Origin: Ilyonectria destructans
Taxonomy: Eukaryota > Ascomycota > Sordariomycetes > Hypocreales > Nectriaceae
Assembly (NCBI GenBank): GCA_020740775.1
Contig: JAHEWK010000001.1
Coordinates: 4,526,001-4,590,000, forward strand
Length of the DNA: 64,000 bases
Direction: 5' to 3'
The translations under genes and the position numbers were made by a program. The notes below the pieces were generated by a model, which did no database searches, was not told the origin of the DNA, and worked only from the letters and a program-made list of their open reading frames with translations. This document shows, piece by piece, positions 43,719-54,881 of the stretch. Every line of letters begins with the position of its first letter. Within the stretch, counting starts at the first letter, position 1.

Positions 43719-46049
43719 TCATCGCCGCCCGCTGGGACCCTTGGGCGGATCTCGCACGAGCAGCCTGACTTTGCCGTCGCCGATCTCTACGCCCTGGCTG
43801 AGGATATCCACCTCCTCCTCTTTTTCCTCCTCCTCCTCCTTGTCCTCGTCTGCTCCGCTCTCGCGCGCGAGCGACTTGTCCCAGCTGCGGGCGTCGATGC
43901 CCAGGATGCCTCCCATGTTGTTACGGTCTCCAGGAACCGAAAACTCCCTGTATGCGTAGCGCCACTCGTTGAGGAAGTTGCGGATGGCCCTGCCCACCTT
44001 GTCTTTGCCGTTCTTACTGTGGTGACCCGACCCGGTGATGGCGTAGATGGCCCGAGACTCCTTGCTGTTCTCCATCAGCACCTTTTCCAGGTACTCGACC
44101 GCCTCCTCAGGGTGTAGCCCGTGCAAGTCAACATAGAGCTCCAGTCCGCTCGAGTTACCCCTGTTGCGCTCTTCGTACAATTCTCGCGCTGCCTCTCGGT
44201 GTGCCTTGCGCATCAAATCGTTCTCGCTCTGACCTCGCAGGCTGAGAGCCTTGGCTGCCCTGGCGTCATTGCGGTTCCAGGCTTGCGCAGCGCTATTTTC
44301 CATCAGTTAGCTTGGGCTTGTCAAGTGTCACTGTTGGAGAGAAACAAACCTTTGCAGAAACTTGTTACGAAGGCCGCCGTGCTTGATAGCCTCTTGGCGG
44401 GCCTTCAGATAGGCTCTGTTCGCCCGCTCTCCCGTTTCTAACCACGGGATATGCTTCGGACTGGGAATCGCCTGAGCCGTAGCGCTATTCTCTCCGTTCC
44501 GCACACCCGTTGCGATGCCGTTACGTCCAACCTTCTTAGATTCGGGACGAGGGGATCCAGGGACTGGAGCCGGAGTCATCTTGACAATATCGGCCAGTGA
44601 ACTTGGGGCAAAGTTCTCCTTGTGCGCATGACCGTGGCCGCCACGCTTGCCATGATGCTTCTTGCCCTGCTTGGCAGAAGCGGACCCTAACGAGGGGAAA
44701 GCATCATTGTCATCAAAGGCCGGTGCAGAAGCCCCCGAGTCCTTAACTTGGTGCCGGCTGCCGGGTCGAGATCGTGCGCGCGGGCTTTCGGTTCCATGGA
44801 AATGTTTCAAACCTGGTGGTGGAGTGATGCCAACAGACGGGAGGTTGAGTCCTCCAACGAAGGCGCTCAATTGCTCCGGGGTTCCGGGTTGGAGGGATGG
44901 GAAGGAGTTGAGGTCCCCTAGTTGTAAACTTCCCTGCCCCTTGATGGGCGGTGTGCTAGATCCATCGAGAGTGAGTTTGTTCATTAGCTTCGCAGGATCG
45001 TGCGAGAAAATGCACGTCTCTCCAGCCAAGCAGTTTCCCATCACCCAGTACCTAAAAGGGGCAACTCGTTAGATATACGCCCAGCAACCGATCAGAGAGG
45101 GAAGGTTGACTTACTTGCAGAGGTGATTGCTGAGGTCATGGCTAAAACGACAGTCTGCACGAAGACACTGGCCCGTGGACATGTAGAACTTGCAAATGAC
45201 CCCAGACTTTTGCTGTCCGAGAGGCGTGGTTGGGCGGCTATTGGGGGATACAGATTTTCCAATCAGGACGTTCTTGGTCTCTTCTGAAGATGTAGCAGAC
45301 AAGGTGCCGTCTTGGGCCTGGCTCTCCATGATGGACACAATGGTCGCACTCAGGTCGTAGCCGTGCAGCGCCAACGCGGCCTCGATCTCCTCGTCAGTCC
45401 TGGCCTGGCCGAGGATAGAGCGTAGCATGTCATAGGGCGACATATCGGACGACTGAGCAGACATGGAGGAAAACTCGGGGGCGGCAGCATTTAGGCCACT
45501 CGAGGTGCCAACGGACGAGGTAACGCTCGCAGCATCGTCACTGACGAGCCACTCGACGTTCTCGGTTTGGTATTCGCCCAGTATCTCGGTGGCAGGGGTC
45601 GGGTCGCTTGCGAACTCGTACGCGTTCAGGTTGGGACTATGGGGGATCACGGGGGTCGCAAGGGCCAGGCGCGGCGAGGCTCGTGGAGACGAAAAGGGTG
45701 AGGCTGTGGATGACTTGGCCCGGCCAAAGGTGGAGGGGACGAAGCCTGGAGGAGCAAGGGGGCTCACGGCGAGCCTTGGAGACCCGGAGAGGGGAGTTGG
45801 CGAGCCGCGCCACGATGCTGGAGAGGGACGTCGGAGAATGGTTTGGCGGATGGGTGGTGGCGACGTGGAGCTTCCGCCGCTATCGCGATAGCGCCACAGA
45901 GCATCCAGGATGGCGTTGTCGAGCGAAGGACCGGTCAGGGACGTCTCCTTGCGGAAAAGGTCCTCCAGCTTGTCCGTCTTGTCCTCATCCTCCAGCGTGA
46001 GATCCTGCAAGATGGGCAAGGCCAACTCGTAGTGCTCGTCGGACACCAT
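43719..46049 (-). CDS. CCCH zinc-finger, DUF1771 and Smr-domain protein
   Basis: Exons 46049-45115, 45051-44350 and 44292-43719 (introns of 63 and 57 nt) encode 736 residues. N-terminal helices (residues 1-55) and a Pro/Ser-rich linker lead to a CUE/UBA-like helical segment (LRSILGQARTDEEIEAAL, about 215-250). Two CCCH fingers follow (CKFYMSTGQCLRADCRFSH and YWVMGNCLAGETCIFSH, about 286-335), the intron falling between them. After a linker come DUF1771 (about 530-595) and the Smr domain with VDLHGLHPEEA and TGSGHHS motifs. The tail is Glu-rich. Family knowledge: Smr domains of the Cue2/NONU-1 type cleave mRNA at stalled ribosomes. A role in RNA surveillance is inferred, and the CCCH fingers support RNA contact. 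Confidence 0.88.
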
Positions 46050-48301
46050 GGCTGGGACGCGGGCCCCTGGCGAGGGGATCGATCTATTACGTGGAGAGGG
46101 GGATGCGGTGGACGGAATCTAAGGGTCTAGGGGTCGGAAGACGGGCAAAGATGGCGCGACGAAGCGGAGGAGGAGCGAAGCTGGTGCGGCGAGTGAGGAT
46201 GGACCGCGGAAGGGTCGATCTAGAGGGGAGTGTCGTGACCTGGCGGTGCAGGACAAAGGAAGGGAGGAGAGGCTGTCTCGAGCTATGGTCAGCCTGGCTT
46301 CAGTGGCCGGGGACGCGGCAGCGCGGAGAAGAAAGGGACCAGAGCAAAGGGTGGAGAGGCGGAGCGCGAGTTAGAGCAAGCCCAGCCAGCCAGGAGCACA
46401 CTTACGGATGCAATATAAAAAATAAAGAACACGAAGCGAAAGCAACAGGAAGAATAAAATAAGAATGCAACGAGCAGAAGCAACGGAAGCGAAGCGCGCG
46501 CACAGAGAAGAAAAGGAGGAGGGAGGACTGTCGGCGGTTGAAAGAAGCAGAGGTGATGCTGATGGATGCTTGATGATGCAAGACCAAGCGACGGGCCAGG
46601 ACGGGCTTCACATTGGTTATGGTTAAGTTAAGGGAACCCCCCCACTGTGTTCTCCCTAAAGGAAAAAAAAATACAGGCCATAAGACGCCCGGGCGGGAGT
46701 TAATTACTTGCGAGACGAGGTAGGTGGTACTTGGGTAGATTGCATGAGAGATTGTCGGTGACACTAACGGCGAGTCACGCGAATGAGCACAGCTGAGGCT
46801 GCGGCGCCGTGCTCTGGGTCGTCCACGGCGGACGATGGTTTCGTCAATTCGCCTCAAACATGATCCGGAGGCTTCTCGTCGTCTTGTTGGGGTGTCAGCT
46901 CAGTACACCTCAGCTGATAGGATTGCGATACAGGAGGCCAGGTATGCAGATGGCTAGAGGTCGGTAGGTACCTAGGTGGAGGGGGGGGACAGCGCTCAAC
47001 GACAGGAGAGACACGGCGCGGGCGTGGTCCAGTGAGAGCGAATGACTGCTGATGTACCCTGTACCTCCTGGAGCTAGAATGTTACAGGCCGAGCTACCTG
47101 CTACCTGCCCGCTACCCACAGGCCACCCATCCACACGGCCACGGGCTACCGGCCACTGGGGCCGCCTATTACAGCTTCAGCTTCAGCTCCAGCTCCAGCC
47201 GAAAGGGCGACGTTCCGCGCACCACCCTCCATTTCAGTGGACGGAGTGCCCTGTAAGTTTAGGGGGCGCCGGCGCCTGCGGGAAGCTTCCCACCACCTCT
47301 CGTCCATTGGAGTGCCACCGCGCCTGGGCGCCCGTCGTGGGGTTGTATCCCGCAGGCATTGGATGGTTCGCCCGTGTGATGGTGGTGATGCGAGCGTGAG
47401 GCAGCGGGAACAGTGATGATCGAGGTGTCAAGTTGTCCCTCGGCGCGTACCAATCTTAGTAACCATGGGGATTTGTTCTCCAGGTATTCTGCATCTGACC
47501 TAGCACTCATCCACCTTTCAATATCACGGTGGATATGTAATTGAGGACCGGGGTCAACTGTGGGCTTGGCGCTCTCCAGCAACGCCGCGTTTCTCTCGAG
47601 TTACAGCCGGCAGTTGGGGCCTTCGAGGTTGTCCTGCTTCCCAATTGACTCCTGTCCACTCGGGCTGCAACCTTGCGGATAAAACTCGCATCCGAGTTCG
47701 AGAATTCTCTTGGTGGATATTTGGTCCCAATGTCTCCATCGTGAGTCCTGGCCTGCATGGCAATTAGGTGGGGAGTACGGAGTGCGTACGGAGTAGCAAC
47801 ACCCATTAATATCACCCCACGTTGGTACCCGTTCTTGGGACAACCCCCTGTCGGTATCAACCAACTTCCAGACCCCTATTTTAATGCAAGTCCCCAAAAA
47901 GCAAAGACCTGCAATGCGGAACCTACCTTCGTCGCAACCACCCATATTGTAGGCCATGTTGCCATCCCAAGTTAACTCAATTATTCGGTGACGTAACCGA
48001 TCCGAACACTTGAAATGAATCACTCTTCGCCCTTTGTTTGAAAGGTAAAACTACCGCATTCCAGTCCCCCCTTTCCCCATCCCTTCCCGTGTCTTGTGAC
48101 ACATCATGCCACTGTACTTGGGTTCTCGACTGATGGTGGGCTTTTTGAGCCTCATCATTGTTAGACTCCTGCAATGAATCGGGGACAAAATTGGGGATAA
48201 TCATCAATTGTAGCTACCGAGCCCGACACCGTCGTTCTTGTGTGAATATCAAAGCACCATTTTTGCTCATTGTCATCCTCCAGCCGAGAGGGCAGACAAC
48301 T
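46050..48301. other. 2.25-kb intergenic region, no gene
   Basis: It holds the promoter of the Smr-protein gene and the 3' flank of the JmjC gene. Purine-rich sequence at 46380-46520 reads as a CT-rich leader on the minus strand. Motifs: TAGGTACCTAGG at about 46965, CTACCTGCTACC near 47094, an imperfect 6-bp CAGCTT/CAGCTC repeat at 47171-47198, and two TACGGAGT copies at 47776-47795. No ORF has a recognisable domain. Confidence 0.5.
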
Positions 48302-49941
48302 CTAGGGTATCTCGTCATCATCGTCGCCTCCAAACCCGAAGCTGAACCCCCCTCCTCCCTGTTGTTCCTCTTCTCTGCCACCGACTGTGGTATCCCACTT
48401 GCGCTTCCTCCTGCTCTTCCTGTCGACCAAACCCAACGCCTTCTCCAGGATATCAGGATAGCTGCTCTTCATCCTCTCTGAAAATAGTCCAAACGGATTC
48501 TCGACTCCCTCGTCGAATCCACTCACTTGGTCGGCCTTGTCTCGGAGAAACGACAGCACCTCAGACACGAGATTCAGGCTTGGAGACTGAGGAACAAAGT
48601 TCTGCGTCAGGGCAATGCCGTTTTCTAGGTTGACCACTAGATGCCACCACCCACTTGGGACGTGGAGAATCTCTCCTGTCTTGCAGATGCCCTCGACACA
48701 CTCGGGTAATCGCCGCGCCTCCTCGTGGAACGTGAGCAGCCACTCGGCAATGCTCAGCGGGCTCGTTACCTCGCTGCTGTCCTCCGACACGTAGACGCCC
48801 GGAACCTGGGCGGTGGGTGGAAACATGATCCAGTACTTGGACCCCTGGATCACAGCGTTCCAGGCACTCGTCGCATTAGGGTCCTTGTGAAAAGTCGAGC
48901 CGCTTCGCTCAGGCCCAATAATCAACCACCGGTGAGCAGGTCGCTCATCCCCGAGAACCTCGAACATGTCGGGACCAAAGCAATCTGGCTTCCAGTATGC
49001 CGCCTCTGGTTCGCGTCCCACTGAGATGCCCATCTTCTCGGCGAATTTGTGATCGAACAGGTACAAGGGGCTCTCGTCCTTGTTGTTCTCCATGTACTTG
49101 CAATACGTCGCAAAGGGCCAGTCCACGGCCTCGGCTCGAAACTCATCGCTGGCATACTTGTCAAGGAGTGACTCGATGGACCACTCGGAGCAAACGGGCC
49201 AGTCCTGTATGCACTCGGTAAGCACAAAGGGCTGTTCAGTCCATTTCTCGGCATACTGCTCGTGTGTCAAATTCTGAAAACGGCGGATCTGGTTAGCCTT
49301 GGGGATGTTGGAGGCGAACTGTGACAGAACAACATGGCTACAGGCAAAGGGCCGATGAAGGACGTCGGAGAAAACGTTACTGCAATCAACCAGAGACCCT
49401 TGCTTGCTTGGAGCAGGCAGCCCAAGTACGGTCGACCGCCAAGATCCTTGCCAGCGGATCGACTTGCTATTCTTCGGAGGCGATCTGATCTCAGATTAGC
49501 TCCCGCCCCGTATAGCAGTTGATAGATAGCTCGGGTTTCCAGAAACTAGGCATTAACGTGTGACTCAGACTCAACTGGTCTAGTGGGAGCTAAGGATGAG
49601 CACGAGACACGGAGTTAAGCTTACCGAAGAAACAGAGCCTTCCATAATTCGTCCGAGTGGCAAAAGGCGTAAAGGAACTTTGATGTGTGGCCAAGGTTGA
49701 AGAGCTCATGGGTATCAACATGCTCCAGGATGAGCATGATAATCTCGTCGGGCAGCATATTCCAGACCCCGATGGACCTGCGAGCATTCCAGCCATTGAA
49801 GAGGTATTGGTTGCCTAGAGGCTTGAGGCCCAGGGGATGCAGAGGGATAGAGTCAGCCGTCAACTTAGTCAGATCAGTAGTTCTGTCACACAATGAGCTG
49901 TGGCGGCGAGGATCGCCTTCTGGCAGCAAAAGAGACGGCAT
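48302..49941 (-). CDS. F-box and JmjC-domain protein (JMJD6-like dioxygenase fold)
   Basis: Exons 49941-49625 and 49466-48302 (158-nt intron) give 493 residues. The join restores WKALFLRKSIRWQGSWR. An F-box is at about 58-105 (WNMLPDEIIMLILEHV). The JmjC core has the iron-binding HKD in STFHKDPNATSAWNAVI, then YWIMFPP, and the distal His in HVPSGWWHLVVN. The JMJD6-like order includes FACSHVVLSQF and NLTHEQYAEKW. The C-terminus is a Gly/acidic tail. Family role: a 2-oxoglutarate/Fe(II) oxygenase coupled to Skp1-Cullin-F-box ubiquitin ligase. The substrate (protein lysyl hydroxylation or demethylation) is unknown. The first ATG in good context is at 49941; the frame stays open further upstream, but without an ATG. 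Confidence 0.88.
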
Positions 49942-51219
49942 CGTGGGTTCGGTGTGGTTGTGGGAGAGGATGAAGGAGAAGGGGAAAAAGTTGCAAGCTA
50001 TTGACACAAGCGAACAAACCAGCAGGGGTATTAGATATCCAAGTACGGAGTATCCAAGACCAATTAGAAGGGTAGTCCCTGAAGGCCTAAGGAATTTCAA
50101 GGCTGGGCGTGGGGAGTGAGGAACCGTACGATGGTGCTGGTCTTGGTGGGACTTGAGCGATTCAGGGCGCAGCGTAGCGCAGGGCAGCGCAGGGCGGACG
50201 AAGCTGTAGTGAGAGCGAATCTGGGTGAGAGAGAAAATCGCGTGAGGAATGAGTGGGTGGCACGAGAGGCGGAATCAAGTCTAGAGCCGCATGGAGGTAA
50301 GGTAGTTGGTCGCAGGTCGCAGCACCAGACTGGGATCGGGCGACAGGATGACGGCCATGGGTGAATCACATTGAATCACGACTGACTCATCGATCCTTGC
50401 TCGCAGGATCGAGTCTATTATGAGGATGTAGTCGTGGGGGATGGTTTTGGTCATCGACGAGTCACTCATCCAGGCACTCAACTCACTCACACGTCACAAG
50501 CTCATTCACAACGAGCGCGCACACACACACACACACACGTAACAATGGCTCGTGAAAAAAAAACCCCGGTGGTGGCGGGGCACATTTGCGGCGAAGGCGG
50601 CGGCGGTGGTGGAGGGGCAATGATAGCGGGCAAAAAAAAAAAGATCCCCCTCAACACGCTTGGACTTGGCCACTAAAGAAAAAAAAAACCTGCAGGCGAT
50701 AGGTACCTGATGCCGGGGGACCAGTGGCATGTGCGGTACCGACAGGGAGGGGCACAGAGGGGCCACAGAGGGGCGTGGGACAGTGCGATAGTGGGTAGAG
50801 TCATAGAGTGGGAGGAGGAGGTACCCTAATCGTCTGCCCCACTACTCGCCCACCACTTGCCCACCACTTGCCCAAGCCCCAATGATTGGCTGCGTGTTTT
50901 CCCAAGTCGAGGTAGGTAAGCAGGCGGGCAGCAAAGAGAAAAAATACTGCCTCCGCGCCGCCCCTCATCGACTTTTTTTTCCTCTTCTCCCATCCTGCAT
51001 CAAGACCATCCAAACGATATCCATCCTCCTTCCTAGATCCCGTCGACTCTCGTCTTTCTTGCGAGAGCCTTAGATCTAGTCGAATACCCAGCTTCTTTTC
51101 ACGACCGGCGCAGTCTTCTTCGAAGCCTGCCCTCTTTGTTCAAACCCGCCACCCCGCGCTTTATAAACGTCTAGATTGAGCTGTGCTTAATCTAGATTTC
51201 ACCCGCCTCCTCCGCGAAT
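49942..51219. other. Divergent region between the JmjC gene and eIF4A
   Basis: 1.28 kb holding both promoters. It contains TACGGAGTA (50044-50052), a CA dinucleotide repeat (50519-50536), poly-A tracts (50630-50690), GGTACC near 50702 and 50737, and a CT-rich leader directly upstream of the eIF4A ATG (about 50960-51219). No gene is seen. Confidence 0.55.
50519..50536 (+). repeat. CA dinucleotide microsatellite
   Basis: About nine CA repeats lie between the JmjC-protein gene and eIF4A. Confidence 0.85.
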
Positions 51220-52618
51220 ATGGCTACCGACAAGGGACTCGAAGACGTCCCCGAGGGTGAGTTCTATCCTTTCCCGCCCTGCCCAGCGCAATCCCGCCCA
51301 GTTTGCGCGCCCTCGACCGTGTTTGGCGCCCTGCCCGCTTGACGCTTTGTCGTGGGGTTGGACTTGGTGGTGCCCTGCGATATGCCCTGTCGAGCGCTTT
51401 CCCCCCCTCGGTGGGCCGCATCCGCCGCATATCCCACGCAAATCCCACTACGGCCCAACATCGCACGCACTCTGCGCCGTGACGCCACAATACCTCTATT
51501 TCTCTACTTTTCTCTCTCTATATTCGCAACATCCGCGACTGACATGGCTTTCTCTCTACAGGACAGATCGAGTCCAACTATGACGAGTCCGTCGACTCTT
51601 TCGATGAGATGAACCTCAAGGCTGAGCTTCTCCGAGGTGGTAAGTCCTTCGCTCGCATTCCCACAACCCTTATTCCCGCACGCCGCTCACTCCCTACATA
51701 GTCTACGCCTATGGTTTCGAGCGCCCCTCTGCTATCCAGCAGCGTGCGATTATGCCCGTTATCAAGGGTCACGATGTCATCGCCCAGGCCCAGTCCGGTA
51801 CTGGAAAGACTGCCACCTTCTCCATTTCCGTTCTTCAGAAGATCGACACCAATGTGAAGCAATGCCAGGCTCTGATTCTCGCCCCCACCCGTGAGCTGGC
51901 TCAGCAGATTCAGAAGGTCGTTGTCGCCATTGGTGACTTCATGAACATTGAGTGCCACGCCTGCATTGGTGGAACCAGTGTGCGCGATGACATGAAGGCT
52001 CTCCAGGACGGCCCCCAGGTCGTTGTCGGAACCCCCGGCCGTGTTCACGACATGATCCAGCGTCGCTTCCTCAAGACCGACGGCATGAAGATGTTCGTCC
52101 TCGACGAGGCCGATGAGATGCTTTCTGTAAGAAAATTCCGCTCCCCCCCATTGCCACTCGAAATCCCTGTACTAACAATTTTCTTCTCCAGCGTGGTTTC
52201 ACCGAGCAGATCTACGACATCTTCCAGCTCCTTCCCCAGTCCACCCAGGTCGTCCTCTTGTCGGCTACCATGCCCCAGGACGTTCTTGAGGTCACCACCA
52301 AGTTCATGCGCGACCCCGTCCGTATCCTGGTCAAGAAGGACGAGCTTACCCTGGAGGGTATTAAGCAGTTCTACATCGCCGTTGAGAAGGAGGAGTGGAA
52401 GCTCGATACCCTCTCCGACTTGTACGAGACTGTCACCATCACCCAGGCCGTCATCTTCTGCAACACCCGCAGAAAGGTCGACTGGCTCACCGACAAGCTC
52501 ACTGCCCGTGATTTCACTGTCTCGGCCATGCACGGTGACATGGACCAGGCCCAGCGTGACCTGATCATGAAGGAGTTCCGATCCGGCTCTTCTCGTGTCC
52601 TGATCGCCACCGATCTCC

Positions 52619-52649
<31 letters not shown>

Positions 52650-52845
52650 ACTGGTCATCAACTACGACCTTCCCGCCAACCGCGAGAACTACATCCACCG
52701 AATTGGTCGTGGTGGTCGTTTCGGCCGAAAGGGTGTCGCCATCAACTTCGTCACCGCTGACGACGTCCGAATGATGCGTGAGATTGAGCAGTTCTACAGC
52801 ACTCAGATCGAGGAGATGCCCATGAACGTCGCCGACCTCATCTAA
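51220..52845 (+). CDS. TIF1: ATP-dependent RNA helicase eIF4A
   Basis: Exons 51220-51256, 51562-51639, 51702-52126 and 52192-52845 encode 397 residues, the standard eIF4A length. The 305-nt first intron is unusually long here. All DEAD-box motifs are present in order: Q motif [12 protein letters not shown], Walker [25 protein letters not shown] (VLDEADEML), SAT, ARGID, and [11 protein letters not shown]. The protein ends NVADLI. Family role: RNA-unwinding subunit of the cap-binding complex eIF4F, cytosolic and highly expressed. Codon use is strongly biased toward C-ending codons, as in RPP0 and eIF2-gamma. The ATG follows a CT-rich leader. Confidence 0.97.
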
Positions 52846-53800
52846 AAAAAGCATCGTCTTCCAGAACCTTTTCCCGGATTGCCCTGTTGCAACAACCCGA
52901 ACCTGCAGGGCGGTCTGGCATCCTTGGGAGTGTCTACGGAGATTTCGAGGCAGTTGATAGATCTCGTTTTCTAGAGTGCCATCTGGGACGGCGCTGCCGT
53001 CGGTCCGGAGGCGATCGAGGGGAGGAGGTCAAAACTGGCTGCATGACAAAGGCTCGGGAAGTCCTTTGCACCTAATACCTGGAGGTGCGGTGGGCGACCA
53101 AAAGTAATGCAATGGTTTTTCACCCTGCTTTTGTCCTTGTTGTATTTAGGTGTCGTTTTCATGATGATTATTTCCTTTACGACTATGATCCTACTCTCGA
53201 TATGACTAGATGATTTGTGATACTGTCCTAGACTCTACAAGTGAACTGGACCAACCCTGATACTTCGCACTATAAGTCCCTGATTACATTACATGTCTCT
53301 GTAGTGGTCCCCAAGCTGTAGCAATGTCCTACTTCGTACGAGATATCTCCAACAGTCCCCCCTATTAACCGTCACATTCGTGTGAATTTCTCTCAGCCAA
53401 AGCCATGAGGTAAATGGGAAATCATTTTTCACATTTGGTTTAAAGGAGAGTAGTCTTGGTTGAATGCCATATCTGTATTTCCGCTACCCCATCATAGTAA
53501 GGGTTTATCATACAAAAGAAAAAAAAAGGGTTATGTCCATCGTAATGTAGATCCATCGTCTTCAACCCACGACATCCTTTTGTCAGTGAAATTTGTACCG
53601 AGATCCCCCAAAATTAAGAAAAGGTATATACGATCAGGTTCCTGTCCCCTGTAAAATACAGACGAGGAAAACAGTCTTTGCCGCCAAAATAAACGCCTAT
53701 GTGGTATCACCGCCCAAGAAAGCATGTCGTGAAAGCCCTCGCCATATGTTGGCTAAAGCCCGCAGACTCAAAATGCAAGTCATTCCCTTCGACACCTTCC
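52846..53800. other. Convergent region, eIF4A 3' flank
   Basis: 955 bp holding the eIF4A 3' UTR and the 3' flank of the broken membrane-protein gene. It is AT-richer than average after 53090. Small ORFs are unsupported. Confidence 0.55.
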
Positions 53801-54881
53801 TTAACGGGCCTGCCCGAACGTGGTCTGAGTCGGGGGCGGGCTCTGCAGGGCCTGGCCGGTGTAAGCACCGGGAATGGGAACGGCATCGTAGGTAGGCTCG
53901 TTGGAGGCAGCAGGAGCCTGGTCTTGGAAGTATGCGGCTTGAGGCGGGGGCGCGGCACTGGTGGAGGCGAAGCCGGACTGCTCCATCTTGGGGGTGGCGT
54001 TGGGAGCCTTGGTGGGAGGGGCCTGGAGCTTGAAGTCCAAGTCGCCCTTGCCACGGAACTGGGACGGAGGCTCGACGAACTGGGTTCCAGGGGTGAAGGG
54101 GCTTTCCTCAATGTCGGTGAGGTTTCGGTAGGCGGCGGGAGGGTGGCGGGGGGACATGGCGTATTGGCTCAGGGCGGGAGACTTGGGGGCCAAGCGTTGG
54201 TGGTGCTGGCCCAAGAGGGCATGCGGCTCTGGGACGGAAGGGCTCGGGTGGCATTGAACACGGCAAAAGTCGATGAAAGCATGGAAAGAATGATCAGGGA
54301 GCAGCTGAAGTTAACACCGCGAAGGGCGAACTTGGCCATCCGAACGCGAGCCTTGATTTTCTAGCAAGGTGTAAGTGAGGTGATTTCCGGAGGGTTAGTA
54401 AACGATGGAACACATACCACATCGCGAGCCTGTTCCTTTTCAGTTGACAGCTCTCGCTTCTCGAGAATGTCCTCCTCGCGGAAGGTCGGGCTGAGGGGGT
54501 TGTCGAAGGGCCTCGCAGGAGTTCCCGGCACCTTCATGGCACTCTTGAGGGGAGTTTTGGGCGTCATCGGGACGGCGACCGACTCTCGGTTACCGATGTA
54601 GCCAAAGCCAATGTCGCCAGGTTGGGCCTGAGCAATGTGAGACTTTTCCGGGTCCGCGAAAGGTGATCGCGCGTCAATGGGAGAGTGTACCGATGTGGCT
54701 TCGGCGAAACGGGGAGTGCGAGGCTTAAGGGAGCCGTCCGAGGAAGATGACCTGGAGGACTCGGATCGGGTGGGTGTAAGATTCAGAGCGGCAGGCCGCC
54801 TCTTCTCATCTGGTGCATGTCAGCTTGGGGTTCATTGGGCCCTCATGTAAGCTTCGGCAGCGACGGACCTTGTCCAGCCAT
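53801..54881 (-). pseudogene. Membrane protein gene broken by an internal deletion/frameshift
   Basis: Exons 54881-54869, 54809-54418 and 54360 onward (phase-consistent; introns of 59 and 57 nt) encode a Ser/Pro-rich, phosphorylation-prone N-terminus. A basic helix (KIKARVRMAKFALRG) and one membrane segment (NFSCSLIILSMLSSTFAVF) follow. Shortly after MPSWASTTNAWP the frame stops at 54169-54171 (198 residues). A different frame, open from before 54214 to the stop at 53801, carries a natural-looking Pro-rich tail (YRNLTDIEESPFTPGTQF). I infer that this was one multi-span membrane protein and that its middle, with the remaining membrane segments and the frame, was lost near 54190. An assembly collapse is possible. 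The function is unknown, and a truncated 198-residue product may still be made. Confidence 0.6.
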
